DNA of 64,000 nucleotides from Azospirillum sp. SYSU D00513 (GTDB lineage Bacteria; Pseudomonadota; Alphaproteobacteria; Azospirillales; Azospirillaceae), in assembly GCF_017356015.1 (NCBI RefSeq), contig NZ_JAFIQV010000020.1, forward strand, positions 1-64,000, given 5' to 3'. Each line of letters begins with the position of its first letter. Within the stretch, counting starts at the first letter, position 1. Below are positions 29,209 to 38,498 of this stretch, one piece after another. The position numbers and the translations under genes are program-made. The notes under the pieces were generated by a model. It worked only from the letters and a program-made list of their open reading frames with translations. It searched no databases and was not told the DNA's origin.

Positions 29209-29654
29209 ACCGGGTACCTCCCTCGTTCAGTTACCCGTCTGAAACGGGCTGGCCCCCCGCGCGGGGCTCACATTCCGGTCACCGAGTCTCTTTACGGTGA
29301 CCGCCTCCTCGAAAAGATCAACGCCACCAACCGGGCGTCGAGGGGACATTTCCAAAAATTTGATCGACCGTCAACCTATTTAGGCCTTGGATATACCACA
29401 GCGAGGCACTGTCGAATGTCACCCATCCATTTCAGCCGAGGGTAATAGACCGTGAACATCGGGCCATAAGGTGTTGGAATAGGGCGGTTTTTCATGTCAG
29501 GCGCGAAACGTGCGAAGACGCCTGTGACATCCGCATCAAAATGGATTTATCCCAAATGCCGAAGGTCTAGACCGGCCACCTCGGATGCGGCTTGCCCGGC
29601 CGCGAAGCCCCATGCCATAAGCGGCGCCTGTTTCGACTCGAAGGCTGCGCCCCA
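29209..29654. other. 446-base divergent non-coding region
   Basis: No supported gene. It holds the promoters of the two flanking divergent genes, and an inverted repeat GGTCACCG (29277-29284) / CGGTGACC (29295-29302) separated by ten bases, 69 bases upstream of the transglycosylase start. AT-rich segments at 29330-29410 could hold the plus-strand promoter, which I cannot pin down. Confidence 0.4.
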
Positions 29655-31001
29655 GTGCCGACCGATCCGCCGACCGATCTGCCGATGCCGGACCCGGAAA
29701 CCGGGCCGCTTTCCCCCGACCGCCTGTTCGAACTGGGTTATGAGCGCCTCTATGCCGGCGCGCCGGACGCGGCCGCCGCCGCTTTCCGCGCTGCCGGACT
29801 CCTGGCGCCGGACCTCGGCGAGGCCTGGGGCGCGCTCGCCGACTCGCTGCTCGGCGCCGGGGCTGCGGCCGCCGCCGTGACCGCTTACGGGTGGGCGGTG
29901 ACGCTCGACCCGCGCTCCTGGCCCCTGCGGCTGGGCCTTGCGGAAGCCTTGCGGGCTGCCGGCCGGACGGATGAGGCGGTGGCGTCGGGCCGCCTGCTGG
30001 TGGAGGAGCGCCCGGATTCCGCCGCGGCACGGCTGTGCCTCGCCCGCGCGCTGGTGGCCGGTGGGCATTCCGCCGAGGCCATCGCCGAATACCGGGAGGC
30101 GCTGGTCCTGCGCGCCGGCGACCTGGAGGCCGCGCTGGAGCTGGCCGCCCTGCTGGTCGAGTCGGGCGACGCGCTGGCCGCCGTGGAACTGCTTCAGCCG
30201 CTCGTCCGCCGGCACGAGGATGAGGCGGCCCTTCATCATAACATCGGGCGCGTCTGGATCGTCCTGCGCGAACCGGACAAGGCGCTGGCCGCCCTGCGCC
30301 GCGCCCGCGACCTGGACGAGGGGGATGGGCTCGGCAGCGCCGCTCTGATCGAGGCGCTGGAGAGCGGCGGCCCGACGGACCTGACGGCCGCCTATGTGCG
30401 TGCGCTGTTCGACCGCTACGCCGACAGCTTCGACCAGCATCTGCTGGGCAAGCTCGGCTACGTCGCCCCGGTCCGGCTGCGCGCCGCCGTGGATGCGCTG
30501 CCGGGTCCCAGGACGGGCCTGCGCGTGCTGGACCTGGGCTGCGGGACGGGGCTGGGGGGCGAGGCCTTCCGTCCGCTCGCCGGCCATCTCGCGGGGGTGG
30601 ACCTGTCGCCCCGCATGGTCGAGAAGGCGCGGCAGCGCAACCTCTACGACGATCTCCAGGTCGGCGACGTGGTCGCCGCGATGGACGCCGCGCCCGGAAG
30701 CTGGGACCTGCTGGTCGCCGCCGACGTGCTGGTCTACATCGGCGACCTCGCGCCGCTCTTCGCGGCGGCCCGCCGGGCTCTCCGCCCCGGCGGGCACTTC
30801 GCCGCGACGGTGGAGCGCAGCGATGGCGAGGATTTCACGCTCGGCCCGTCGCGCCGCTACGCCCATGCGGAGGCCTACCTGCGCCGGCTGGCCTCCGAGC
30901 AGGGGTTTGCCGTGGTGACGCTGGAGCCGGTGGCGCCGCGAACCGAGAAGGGTGTGCCGATCCCGGGGCTGCTCTTCGTGCTGGAGAAGCCCACCTCGTA
31001 G
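29655..31001 (+). CDS. TPR-repeat SAM-dependent methyltransferase
   Basis: A fusion of about 448 residues. The N-terminal half is tetratricopeptide repeats (units such as AEALRAAGRTDEAVASGRLL and ELAALLVESGDALAAVELL). A linker AYVRALFDRYADSFDQHLL leads into a class I methyltransferase (LRVLDLGCGTGLGGEAFRPL, VDLSPRMVEKAR, LVAADVLVYIGDL). This TPR-methyltransferase pairing recurs in alphaproteobacteria, with unknown substrate. The start is uncertain: the GTG at 29655 has GAAGG upstream; an ATG at 29685 is the alternative. Confidence 0.8.
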   Translation: MPTDPPTDLPMPDPETGPLSPDRLFELGYERLYAGAPDAAAAAFRAAGLLAPDLGEAWGALADSLLGAGAAAAAVTAYGWAVTLDPRSWPLRLGLAEALRAAGRTDEAVASGRLLVEERPDSAAARLCLARALVAGGHSAEAIAEYREALVLRAGDLEAALELAALLVESGDALAAVELLQPLVRRHEDEAALHHNIGRVWIVLREPDKALAALRRARDLDEGDGLGSAALIEALESGGPTDLTAAYVRALFDRYADSFDQHLLGKLGYVAPVRLRAAVDALPGPRTGLRVLDLGCGTGLGGEAFRPLAGHLAGVDLSPRMVEKARQRNLYDDLQVGDVVAAMDAAPGSWDLLVAADVLVYIGDLAPLFAAARRALRPGGHFAATVERSDGEDFTLGPSRRYAHAEAYLRRLASEQGFAVVTLEPVAPRTEKGVPIPGLLFVLEKPTS

Positions 31002-31011
31002 AAGGCCGGCG

Positions 31012-32511
31012 CTAGATGGTCTGGCTGTAACCCTCCGGCGTGCCCTCAGCGGCCCATCGGGCGTGGATCTGCCCCCGGTTGTCGAAGATCAGGGACAGCC
31101 AGTTGCGCTGCCGGATGATGCGCTTTCCCGATTCGGGGAAGGGCGGCATCTCCAGCGTGTATCCGTCCAGCGGCCGGTCGCGCCACGCCGCCATGCGTTC
31201 CAGCGCGAAGGCGGGCAGCCGGCCGGGCGGCGGATGCACGACGCCCGACGCGATGAGCTGCCACATCTCGACCCCGCCGCCGCGCAGCAGGCCGCGCCCG
31301 CCCGCGTGGATCTCGCCCGACAGGGCGGTGACGCGGCAGCCCGTGCGGCGGGAGAAATCGATCAGCAGCGAGAGGAAGCGCCGCCATTCCTCGGCGTGGG
31401 CGGGGCTGCGCCACTGGTCGCGCAGGTCGTCCTCGAAACCGGTGCGGACCGGCAGCCGCCGGATGGCCCGCTCCAGCCCCGCCGTGTCGGCGAAGAGCAG
31501 CGGAACGCTGGACATCAGCAGGAGGTGGCGGCAGCCCTTGAACCGGTCCAGCCACTCCGGCAGGAGCGACCAGGTCGCCGCCGACATCACCTGGGCCGGC
31601 GTGCGCTCGCTGCGCAGGTCGGGCGCGAAGATGCCGACCTCGCCGATCCGGAAGCCCTGGGTGAAGGTGCCGACCGGGCCGCCCCAGACGCATTCCGGCA
31701 GGGAGTCCAGCCCGGAGCCGAGCTGGAACAGCGAGAAATGGTGCCGCGCCGCGCCGTAGACGCCCTGGACCACCGGGTGCCGAAGCTCTTCTTCAGGATG
31801 GGAGCCCCAGCCGTCGAACACGTCGTGGTCGTCCCACATCATGACCGACGGAATGGCGGCCATGACGGCCGCAGTTTCCGGCTGGCCCCAGCCGCCCATG
31901 TAGTTCGCGAAATAGAAGTCCTTGGCTTCCTCGGCCATGGGCTGGGTGAACTCGCCCTCCGCCTTTCCCTTCGCGTAGCGCTTGCGCCAGCCTCCGAGCA
32001 GCGGTCCCTCGCGCCACACCGCGTCGGCGTAGAGCTGGTCGCCGCCCTGAAGCAGCAGGTGGAAGCGCTGCTCGCCATGGCGGGCCAGCAGGTCGCTCCA
32101 GCGCGCGTTGCGCGGCTGGTCGAGGCCGGCGAGCCGGTCTTCCCGCTCCACGCCGTTGCAGGAGACGTAGGCGATCCGCGGCTGGCCCGTGCGGCCGGGA
32201 ACGGTGAGGGTCCAGTTCGGCCCGTCGGCGAAGCCGTAGGCGACCTCCGTGTCGCGGAGGCCGCGCGGCACGGCGAAGTCGAAGCGCCACACATGCCGGT
32301 CACGCCAGCGGGCGAGATGGCGCGGCGGGACGGGCAGGGTGACGCCGTCCACCCGCAGGTCGAAGGGCTCCGTCTCGCCATCCAGCACGAAAAGGGCGGA
32401 CAGGCGCCAGCGGTCGCCCTGCTCCCCCCGGAAGTAGAGCGCTGGACCGAGGAGGATGGAGGGGGCCATGCGGCCGCGCCCCGGCCGCAAGGGCAATGCC
32501 GAATCCGTCAC
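31012..32511 (-). CDS. PhoD-like alkaline phosphatase family protein
   Basis: Predicted metallophosphatase of 499 residues without a Tat or Sec signal, so probably cytoplasmic. Motifs include YVSCNG, LQGGDQLYADAVW, MMWDDHDVFDGWG and ALSGEIHAGGRG, the PhoD-type metal ligands. The GTG at 32511 overlaps the lrp stop by four bases; an ATG at 32469 is a possible later start. The role is unknown; PhoD-like cytoplasmic proteins act on phosphodiesters or phosphomonoesters. Confidence 0.85.
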   Translation of the reverse strand: MTDSALPLRPGRGRMAPSILLGPALYFRGEQGDRWRLSALFVLDGETEPFDLRVDGVTLPVPPRHLARWRDRHVWRFDFAVPRGLRDTEVAYGFADGPNWTLTVPGRTGQPRIAYVSCNGVEREDRLAGLDQPRNARWSDLLARHGEQRFHLLLQGGDQLYADAVWREGPLLGGWRKRYAKGKAEGEFTQPMAEEAKDFYFANYMGGWGQPETAAVMAAIPSVMMWDDHDVFDGWGSHPEEELRHPVVQGVYGAARHHFSLFQLGSGLDSLPECVWGGPVGTFTQGFRIGEVGIFAPDLRSERTPAQVMSAATWSLLPEWLDRFKGCRHLLLMSSVPLLFADTAGLERAIRRLPVRTGFEDDLRDQWRSPAHAEEWRRFLSLLIDFSRRTGCRVTALSGEIHAGGRGLLRGGGVEMWQLIASGVVHPPPGRLPAFALERMAAWRDRPLDGYTLEMPPFPESGKRIIRQRNWLSLIFDNRGQIHARWAAEGTPEGYSQTI

Positions 32512-32996
32512 GCCGTCACCGAACGCGGGTTGAGCGGAATGGCGACCACGTTCTTGATCTCCTCCATCACGACATAGGTGTGCGTCTCCCGCACCCCGCC
32601 GGCGTTGGCCAGGAACTCGCCCAGGAAGGCCCGGTACTCGGTCATGTCGCGCACGCGCGCCTTGACCAGATAGTCGAAGCCGCCGGCGACCATGTGGCAC
32701 TCCATCACCTGCGGCATGCGCAGAACCGCCTTCTTGAAATCGTCGAACCGCGCGGGCGTGGTGCGGTCGAGCACCACCTCCACGAAGACCATCAGGCTCG
32801 CCCCCAGCTTCTGCGGGTCGAGCAGGGCCGTGTATTTGCGGATGAATCCCTCGCTCTGCAAGCGTTTCACCCGTTCCAGGCAGGCGGCGGCGCTGAGGTT
32901 GACGCGTCTGGCGAGTTCCACGTTCGTGATCTTTCCATCCTCTTGAAGCTCGCGCAGGATCTTCAGGTCGGTCGAGTCGAGGGGCCGCTCCGTCAT
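32508..32996 (-). CDS. Lrp/AsnC-family regulator, probably of putA
   Basis: A 162-residue feast/famine regulator: N-terminal helix-turn-helix (LDSTDLKILRELQEDGKITN, VELARRVNLSAAACLERVKR) and C-terminal RAM domain (VFVEVVLDRTT to ETHTYVVMEEIK). AAGGA about nine bases before the ATG supports the start. It is divergent from putA, and in alphaproteobacteria such Lrp proteins (PutR) activate putA in response to proline. That role is inferred from family and position. Confidence 0.92.
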   Translation of the reverse strand: MTERPLDSTDLKILRELQEDGKITNVELARRVNLSAAACLERVKRLQSEGFIRKYTALLDPQKLGASLMVFVEVVLDRTTPARFDDFKKAVLRMPQVMECHMVAGGFDYLVKARVRDMTEYRAFLGEFLANAGGVRETHTYVVMEEIKNVVAIPLNPRSVTA

Positions 32997-33038
32997 GGGC
33001 GAATTTCCTTCGGGGAAGGGCGGTTCCGGGTGTGATCT

Positions 33039-33053
33039 TATCCTGTTCGGATA
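33039..33053. promoter_or_regulatory. candidate Lrp/PutR-binding inverted repeat
   Basis: TATCC and GGATA flank TGTTC in the 134-base region between lrp and putA, 43 bases from lrp and 78 from putA. The short palindrome is in the right place for a shared operator; binding is not shown. Confidence 0.3.
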
Positions 33054-33130
33054 GCCGTGAACCATGCCACATTCGGCGAAACAGGGAATACAACGAAGAT
33101 AACTCAACCCGTTGTGCGGAGTGCCCCGCG

Positions 33131-36100
33131 ATGTCCAGCCTGCCGCTTTCTTCCGCGAACTCTCCCGCGAATCACGGCTCCGCCGCCGGAACGCACCGCG
33201 CCGCCATGGGGCCGGCCTACCGCATGGACGAGACCCGCGCGGTCGAGGCGCTCGTCCAGCGGGCCATGCTCCCGATCGAGGCGCGCTCCCGCGTCGAGGC
33301 CGAGGCGTCGCGGCTGGTCGAGGGAGTGCGCCGGGCGCGCACCAGCTACGGCATGCTGGATGCCTTCCTCCAGGAGTTCGGCCTGTCCACCCGCGAGGGC
33401 GTGGCCCTGATGTGCGTTGCCGAGGCGCTGCTGCGCATCCCGGACGCCGAGACGGCGAACGCGCTGATCCGCGACAAGATCGGCACCGCCGACTGGAACA
33501 GCCATCTGGGCCGTGCCGACAACATCTTCGTCAACGCCTCGACCTGGGCGCTGATGCTGACCGGCCGTGTGATCCGGCTGGACGAGCAGACCGAGGGCAA
33601 GCCGTCCAAGGTGATGGACCGGCTGATCGCCAAGGCGGGCGAGCCGGTGATCCGCCAGGCGATGCTGCGGGCGATGCGCATCATGGGCCGCCAGTTCGTG
33701 ATGGGCCGCACCATCGGGGAGGCGCTGGACCGCGCCGCCGACCAGGAGAAGCACGGCTACCGCCATTCCTTCGACATGCTGGGCGAGGGCGCGCGGACGG
33801 AGCGGGACGCGCAGCGCTATTTCGACACCTACGCCATGGCGATCGGCGCCATCGGGGCCGCCCGCCGGGGCCGGGACGTGTACGCGTCGCCGGGCATCTC
33901 GGTGAAGCTGTCGGCCATCCATCCCCGTTACGAGGTGGCCCAGCGCGAGCGCGTCATGGCCGAGCTGCTGCCGCGGGTGAAGGCGCTCTGCCTCCAGGCG
34001 AAGGCGGCCGGCATCGGGCTGACCGTGGACGCGGAGGAGGCCGACCGTCTGGAACTCTCGCTCGACCTGTTCGAGGCGGTGGCACTGGATCCGGATCTCG
34101 CGGGCTGGGACGGGCTCGGGCTCGCGGTCCAGGCCTACCAGAAGCGGGGCATCGCCGTCATCGAATGGCTGGGCGAGCTGGCCGCCCGCGCCGGCCGCCG
34201 GATCATGGTCCGGCTGGTGAAGGGCGCCTATTGGGACAGCGAGATCAAGCGCGGGCAGGAGCGCGGGCTGGACGGCTACCCCGTCTTCACCCGCAAAGTG
34301 AACACGGACGTCTCATATCTTGCCTGCGCGCGGCGGATGCTGGAGATGCGCGACCGGCTCTACCCGATGTTCGCCACCCACAACGCCCAGACGGTCGCCG
34401 CCGTGCTGGAGATGTCGGGCGAGCGGGGCGAGCGCGGCCGGGGCTTCGAGTTCCAGCGGCTGCACGGCATGGGCGAGCCCTTGTACCACCAAATTGTGGG
34501 ACCGGAGATGCCATGCCGCGTCTACGCGCCGGTCGGCAGCCATGAGGACCTGCTGGCCTATCTGGTCCGCCGCTTGCTGGAGAACGGCGCCAACAGCTCC
34601 TTCGTCAATCGCATCCAGGACGATCAGGTGCCGGTCTCGGAGATCGTCGCCGACCCGGTGAGCCGCGCCGCCCGGCTCGCCGTGAAGCCGCACCCGCGCA
34701 TTCCCCAGCCGCTCGACCTGTTCGGGGCGGAGCGCAGGAACTCCGCGGGCATCGACCTGTCCGACGCGGCGCAGATCGATCCGCTGATGGCCGCAATGGG
34801 CGAGGCCTGGGCGAAGAGCTGGCGCGCGGCGCCTCTGGTCGGCGGCAAGCCGTCCGCCGGGGCGGAGCGGATGCTGCGCGACCCGTCGGACCAGCGGCGC
34901 GTCGCCGGCTCCGTCGTCGAGGCGACCGAGGCCGATCTCGACCGGGCGCTGGCGATCGCCGCCAAGGCGGCCCCGGGCTGGTCGAGCCGCCCCGCCGGCG
35001 AGCGCGCCGCGGTTCTGGAGCGCGCCGCCGACCTGATGGAGACGCATCGGGCCGAGCTGATGGCGCTCTGCGTCCGCGAGGCCGGCAAGACCATTCCCGA
35101 CGCGCTGGCCGAGCTGCGCGAGGCGGTGGACTTCTGCCGCTACTACGCGGTGCGGGCGCGCGCCGACTTCCAGACCAAGACCATGCCGGGGCCGACCGGT
35201 GAGCTGAACCAGCTCTCCTTGCATGGCCGCGGCGTGTTCGCCTGCATCAGCCCCTGGAACTTCCCGCTGGCGATCTTCGTCGGGCAGGTGACGGCGGCAC
35301 TCGCCGCCGGCAATGCCGTCGTGGCGAAGCCCGCCGAGCAGACGCCGCTGATGGCGGCCCGCGCGGTGGAGCTGCTGCTGGAGGCTGGCGTGCCGCCGGA
35401 GGTGCTGCACCTGCTGCCGGGCGACGGGCGCATCGGCGCGGCGCTGGTCGGGGACGTCCGGGTCAAGGGCGTCGCCTTCACGGGCTCGACCGAGACGGCC
35501 CGCGCGATCAACCTGACGCTCGCCCGGCGGCCGGGTCCCATCGTGCCGCTGATCGCCGAGACCGGCGGGCAGAACGCAATGATCGCCGACAGTTCCGCCC
35601 TGCCGGAGCAGCTCGTGGACGACGTGGTGACCAGCGCCTTCCGCTCCACCGGCCAGCGCTGTTCGGCGCTGCGCGTCCTCTTCGTGCAGGACGGCATCGC
35701 CGACCGGGTGATCGCCATGCTGGACGGGGCGGCGCGCGAACTCCGCGTCGGCGACCCGGCCCTGCTGCGCACGGATGTCGGCCCGGCCATCGACGCCGAG
35801 GCGCGCGACGGGCTGGCGGCCCACGCCGAGCGCATGGCGCGCGAGGCCAAGCCACTGTTCGAGGCGGAGCTGACGGAGGAATGCGCGCACGGCACCTTCT
35901 TCGCGCCGCGCGCCTTTGAGCTGGACCGGCTCGACCGGCTGGAGCGCGAGGTGTTCGGGCCGGTGCTGCACGTCATCCGCTATGGGGCCGACCGGCTGGA
36001 TTCGGTGCTGGACGCGGTGGAGGCCACGGGCTACGGGCTGACGCTCGGCATCCACAGCCGCATCGACGAGACGATCCGGCGCATCCACGGCCGGTTGGGC

Positions 36101-36310
36101 GTGGGCAACGCCTACGTCAACCGCAACATGATCGGCGCCGTGGTCGGGGTGCAGCCCTTCGGCGGCGAGGGGCTGTCGGGCACCGGCCCCAAGGCCGGCG
36201 GTCCGCATTATCTGATGCGCTTCGCGACCGAACGGACGCTGTCCGTCAACACGACGGCGGCCGGCGGCAACACGACGCTCGTGTCCCTGTCCGACGAGGG
36301 GGAGGGCTGA
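33131..36310 (+). CDS. putA: bifunctional proline dehydrogenase / delta-1-pyrroline-5-carboxylate dehydrogenase PutA
   Basis: Oxidises proline to glutamate at the membrane in two steps with FAD and NAD. The 1059-residue product has a dimerisation arm, the proline dehydrogenase barrel (about 100-480; GISVKLSAIHPRYE, MVRLVKGAYWDSEIKRGQ), and the ALDH domain with Glu810 (IAETGGQNAMI) and nucleophile Cys844 (STGQRCSALR). There is no N-terminal ribbon-helix-helix domain, so it is not the trifunctional self-repressing type; that fits regulation by the neighbouring Lrp protein. The start at 33131 follows GGAG. Confidence 0.97.
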   Translation: MSSLPLSSANSPANHGSAAGTHRAAMGPAYRMDETRAVEALVQRAMLPIEARSRVEAEASRLVEGVRRARTSYGMLDAFLQEFGLSTREGVALMCVAEALLRIPDAETANALIRDKIGTADWNSHLGRADNIFVNASTWALMLTGRVIRLDEQTEGKPSKVMDRLIAKAGEPVIRQAMLRAMRIMGRQFVMGRTIGEALDRAADQEKHGYRHSFDMLGEGARTERDAQRYFDTYAMAIGAIGAARRGRDVYASPGISVKLSAIHPRYEVAQRERVMAELLPRVKALCLQAKAAGIGLTVDAEEADRLELSLDLFEAVALDPDLAGWDGLGLAVQAYQKRGIAVIEWLGELAARAGRRIMVRLVKGAYWDSEIKRGQERGLDGYPVFTRKVNTDVSYLACARRMLEMRDRLYPMFATHNAQTVAAVLEMSGERGERGRGFEFQRLHGMGEPLYHQIVGPEMPCRVYAPVGSHEDLLAYLVRRLLENGANSSFVNRIQDDQVPVSEIVADPVSRAARLAVKPHPRIPQPLDLFGAERRNSAGIDLSDAAQIDPLMAAMGEAWAKSWRAAPLVGGKPSAGAERMLRDPSDQRRVAGSVVEATEADLDRALAIAAKAAPGWSSRPAGERAAVLERAADLMETHRAELMALCVREAGKTIPDALAELREAVDFCRYYAVRARADFQTKTMPGPTGELNQLSLHGRGVFACISPWNFPLAIFVGQVTAALAAGNAVVAKPAEQTPLMAARAVELLLEAGVPPEVLHLLPGDGRIGAALVGDVRVKGVAFTGSTETARAINLTLARRPGPIVPLIAETGGQNAMIADSSALPEQLVDDVVTSAFRSTGQRCSALRVLFVQDGIADRVIAMLDGAARELRVGDPALLRTDVGPAIDAEARDGLAAHAERMAREAKPLFEAELTEECAHGTFFAPRAFELDRLDRLEREVFGPVLHVIRYGADRLDSVLDAVEATGYGLTLGIHSRIDETIRRIHGRLGVGNAYVNRNMIGAVVGVQPFGGEGLSGTGPKAGGPHYLMRFATERTLSVNTTAAGGNTTLVSLSDEGEG

Positions 36311-36335
36311 CCGCCCTCCTCGGGGCGGCGGGTAC

Positions 36336-36364
36336 AAAAAAGGCGACCTGCCCGGCCGGTCGCC
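36336..36364 (-). terminator. terminator of the anti-sigma-like gene
   Basis: On the minus strand GGCGACC and GGTCGCC (plus 36342-36364) form a 7-bp stem followed by six T. It lies 28 bases past the stop of the small gene, facing away from putA. Confidence 0.75.
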
Positions 36365-36391
36365 ACCAAAGACAGATCCGGTCGGGAGGCT

Positions 36392-36616
36392 TCAGCTCTT
36401 CTGACGGCGTAAAAGCTCGAGCATGCGCGAGGGCACCGGCTCCTCGAGCACCGGGTCGTAGAGGCGGTGAAGCTCCTCCACGTGATTCCGGTGCTGCGAC
36501 AGGAGAGCCTTGATCTCCATGTCGCCCTCGGCTGCTTTTTCGAGTTCGTGGCGCTTGTCCTCGTCGAGGGCGCCGTCGAGATAGGCGTTGATATCGTTCA
36601 TCGTCACACGCTTCAT
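36392..36616 (-). CDS. small anti-sigma-factor-like protein
   Basis: A 74-residue product with the N-terminal signature of anti-sigma proteins (MNDINAYLDGALDEDKRHELE, here without the zinc-binding HxxxCxxC). A helical segment and a short basic tail (SRMLELLRRQKS) follow. No membrane segment, so it would act in the cytoplasm. Start is either 36616 (MKRVT) or 36601 (MNDIN); I list the former. An ECF sigma gene lies 1.4 kb away on the same strand, so pairing is possible but the genes are not adjacent. Confidence 0.6.
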   Translation of the reverse strand: MKRVTMNDINAYLDGALDEDKRHELEKAAEGDMEIKALLSQHRNHVEELHRLYDPVLEEPVPSRMLELLRRQKS

Positions 36617-37042
36617 GTGTTTCGTTCCCGGAACGTCGCCGGGGCCGGGCCCAGAGACGAAAACGATCCGCGGCACGACCGCAACATGGTGCGGCACCCC
36701 TGAGGGTACGCGCCGAAGGCCTTGGATCGTGCCGCCTACCTCTTCTTATGGGGTGTGCGATCGGGACTTCCAACCCTTGGTGGGTGCTCCGCTCTTTCAG
36801 CGGATCGACCCGGCCGCATGGCGTTCCTCCCGACGGGCGGCTCCCCTGAATTCCGCCCGGCACCCCTTCGTTCCTGCATGGCGTGGTAACAGCGGCTATA
36901 GGCGGTTGTTCCAGCAAACACTTTTGCGGAACGGCGCCGGGCGGCGGCTGTTGTCCGGCGGCATCAGGGCCGTTCGAAAGAGCGCGGCCCTCCCGAACGG
37001 AAGCCCGATTCACAGAAGCCCGATTCCAAGGAGACGCGAACC
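36617..37042. other. 426-base divergent region with an EcfG-type promoter match
   Basis: No supported gene. GGAAC at 36928-36932 is followed after 16 bases by TGTT (36949-36952). This resembles the alphaproteobacterial general-stress promoter GGAAC-N16-17-CGTT, on the plus strand and about 90 bases before the SDR gene. One mismatch in the -10 half, so tentative. Confidence 0.4.
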
Positions 37043-37903
37043 ATGGCTCAGCAGGAGTCCCGTCAGCCGCCCCAGCACCAGAACACGCAGCCCGGCCACC
37101 AGGATCCGATGACGCCGCAGCCCGCGACCATGGCGCCCCACTACCGCGGCAGCGGCAAGCTGCGCGACAAGGTGGCCCTGATCACCGGCGGCGACAGCGG
37201 CATCGGCCGCGCGACCGCCATCCTGTTCGCGCGCGAGGGCGCCAAGGTCGCCTTCGTCTACCTGAACGAGGACGACGACGCGGAGGAAACCAAGCGCCTG
37301 GTCGGGGAGGAGGGGCAGCCCTGCACCGCGATCCGCGGCGACCTCGGCGACGAGGAGACCTGCAAGCGCGCCATCGCCCGCGTCGTGGAGGAGTTCGGCC
37401 GCATCGACATCCTCGTGAACAACGCGGCGGAGCAGCATCCCCAGCAGAAGATCGAGGACATCACCGCCGAGCAGCTGGAGCGGACCTTCCGCACGAACAT
37501 TTTCGCCTATTTCTACATGGCGAAGGCCGCCCTGCCGCACATGAAGGAGGGCAGCGCCATCGTCAACACGACATCGGTCACCGCCTACAAGGGCAACCCG
37601 ATGCTGCTGGACTATTCCTCGACCAAGGGCGCCATCGTCGCCTTCACCCGGTCGCTGGCCCTGTCGGTGGCCGAGCGCGGCATCCGTGTCAACGCCGTGG
37701 CGCCGGGGCCGATCTGGACTCCGCTGATCCCCTCGACCTTCCCGGAGGACAAGGTGGCGAGCTTCGGGTCCGACGTGCCGCTCGGCCGCGCCGGTCAGCC
37801 GGAAGAGGTGGCGCCCTGCTTCGTGTTCCTGGCGTCGAGCGACTCCTCCTACATGTCGGGGCAGGTGCTGCATCCCAACGGCGGCAGCGTCGTCAACGGC
37901 TGA
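37043..37903 (+). CDS. SDR-family oxidoreductase (YghA / general-stress type)
   Basis: NAD(P)-dependent dehydrogenase of 286 residues with a Gln/Pro-rich N-terminal extension (about 1-36) typical of the YghA/GsiB-associated stress group. It has TGGDSGIGRAT for cofactor binding, NNAAEQHPQQK, catalytic Ser in NTTSVTAYKG, and YSSTK. GGAG eight bases before the ATG. Such enzymes are usually induced by general or desiccation stress. The substrate is unsettled. Confidence 0.9.
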   Translation: MAQQESRQPPQHQNTQPGHQDPMTPQPATMAPHYRGSGKLRDKVALITGGDSGIGRATAILFAREGAKVAFVYLNEDDDAEETKRLVGEEGQPCTAIRGDLGDEETCKRAIARVVEEFGRIDILVNNAAEQHPQQKIEDITAEQLERTFRTNIFAYFYMAKAALPHMKEGSAIVNTTSVTAYKGNPMLLDYSSTKGAIVAFTRSLALSVAERGIRVNAVAPGPIWTPLIPSTFPEDKVASFGSDVPLGRAGQPEEVAPCFVFLASSDSSYMSGQVLHPNGGSVVNG

Positions 37904-37976
37904 CGCAAAGGCAAGGGGGCCGGTTCCATCAGGGCCGGCCCTGGACCGAGGGTTCCGGAGCCGGAAGGAGGGCAAG

Positions 37977-38008
37977 AAAAAAGGGCGGAGCCCGCCGGCT
38001 CCGCCCTT
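37977..38008 (-). terminator. terminator of the ECF sigma gene (possibly bidirectional)
   Basis: A perfect 12-bp stem (AAGGGCGGAGCC at 37981-37992 with its complement at 37997-38008) ends in six T on the minus strand and three T on the plus strand. It terminates the sigma gene and perhaps the convergent SDR gene. Confidence 0.85.
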
Positions 38009-38024
38009 TCCGTGGAGAAGGCCG

Positions 38025-38498
38025 TCAGGCGGCCATCAGCGTGTTCAACCGCTCGCGGGCGCGGCACAGGCGGGAACGGATCGTGCCGATGGAGACGTTC
38101 AGCTTCTCGGCGGCTTCCTGGTAGGGGCGGCCCTCGATGGCGACGAGTTTCACGACCTTGCGCTGGCTGGGGGTCAGGGCGCCGAAGCAGCGGTCCACGT
38201 CGCGGAAGACGAGGCGGGCGATCTGGGCGGCCTCGACCGACATGGCGCCGTCCCACAGCTCGATCTTGGTGACGTGCTTCTCGCGCTGAAGATTGTTGAA
38301 GTGAAGGTTCTTCAGCATCGTGGTGAGCCAGGCCTGCATGTTGGTGCCGGGTTCGAAACGGTGCTGGCGCGACAGGGCGCGGGCCAGGCAATCCTGGGTC
38401 AGATCCTCGGCCGCCGCGGCGTCGCGCGTCAGCTTGCAGGCGTAGCGTTGCAGGTTGGGCATGCAGCGGATCAGCTCGGATTCGAACGAGTACGCCAT
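38025..38498 (-). CDS. ECF RNA polymerase sigma factor
   Basis: A 157-residue sigma-70 family factor with only regions 2 and 4. Region 2 contains LTRDAAAAEDLTQDCLARAL and FEPGTNMQAWLTTMLKN; region 4 contains ALTPSQRKVVKLVAIEG and YQEAAEKLNVSIGTIRSRL. The short length and FxPGTN motif are like stress sigma factors of the alphaproteobacterial EcfG-related groups, but I see no nepR or phyR beside it, so I do not name it. GGAGGAAGAG precedes the ATG. Confidence 0.9.
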   Translation of the reverse strand: MAYSFESELIRCMPNLQRYACKLTRDAAAAEDLTQDCLARALSRQHRFEPGTNMQAWLTTMLKNLHFNNLQREKHVTKIELWDGAMSVEAAQIARLVFRDVDRCFGALTPSQRKVVKLVAIEGRPYQEAAEKLNVSIGTIRSRLCRARERLNTLMAA

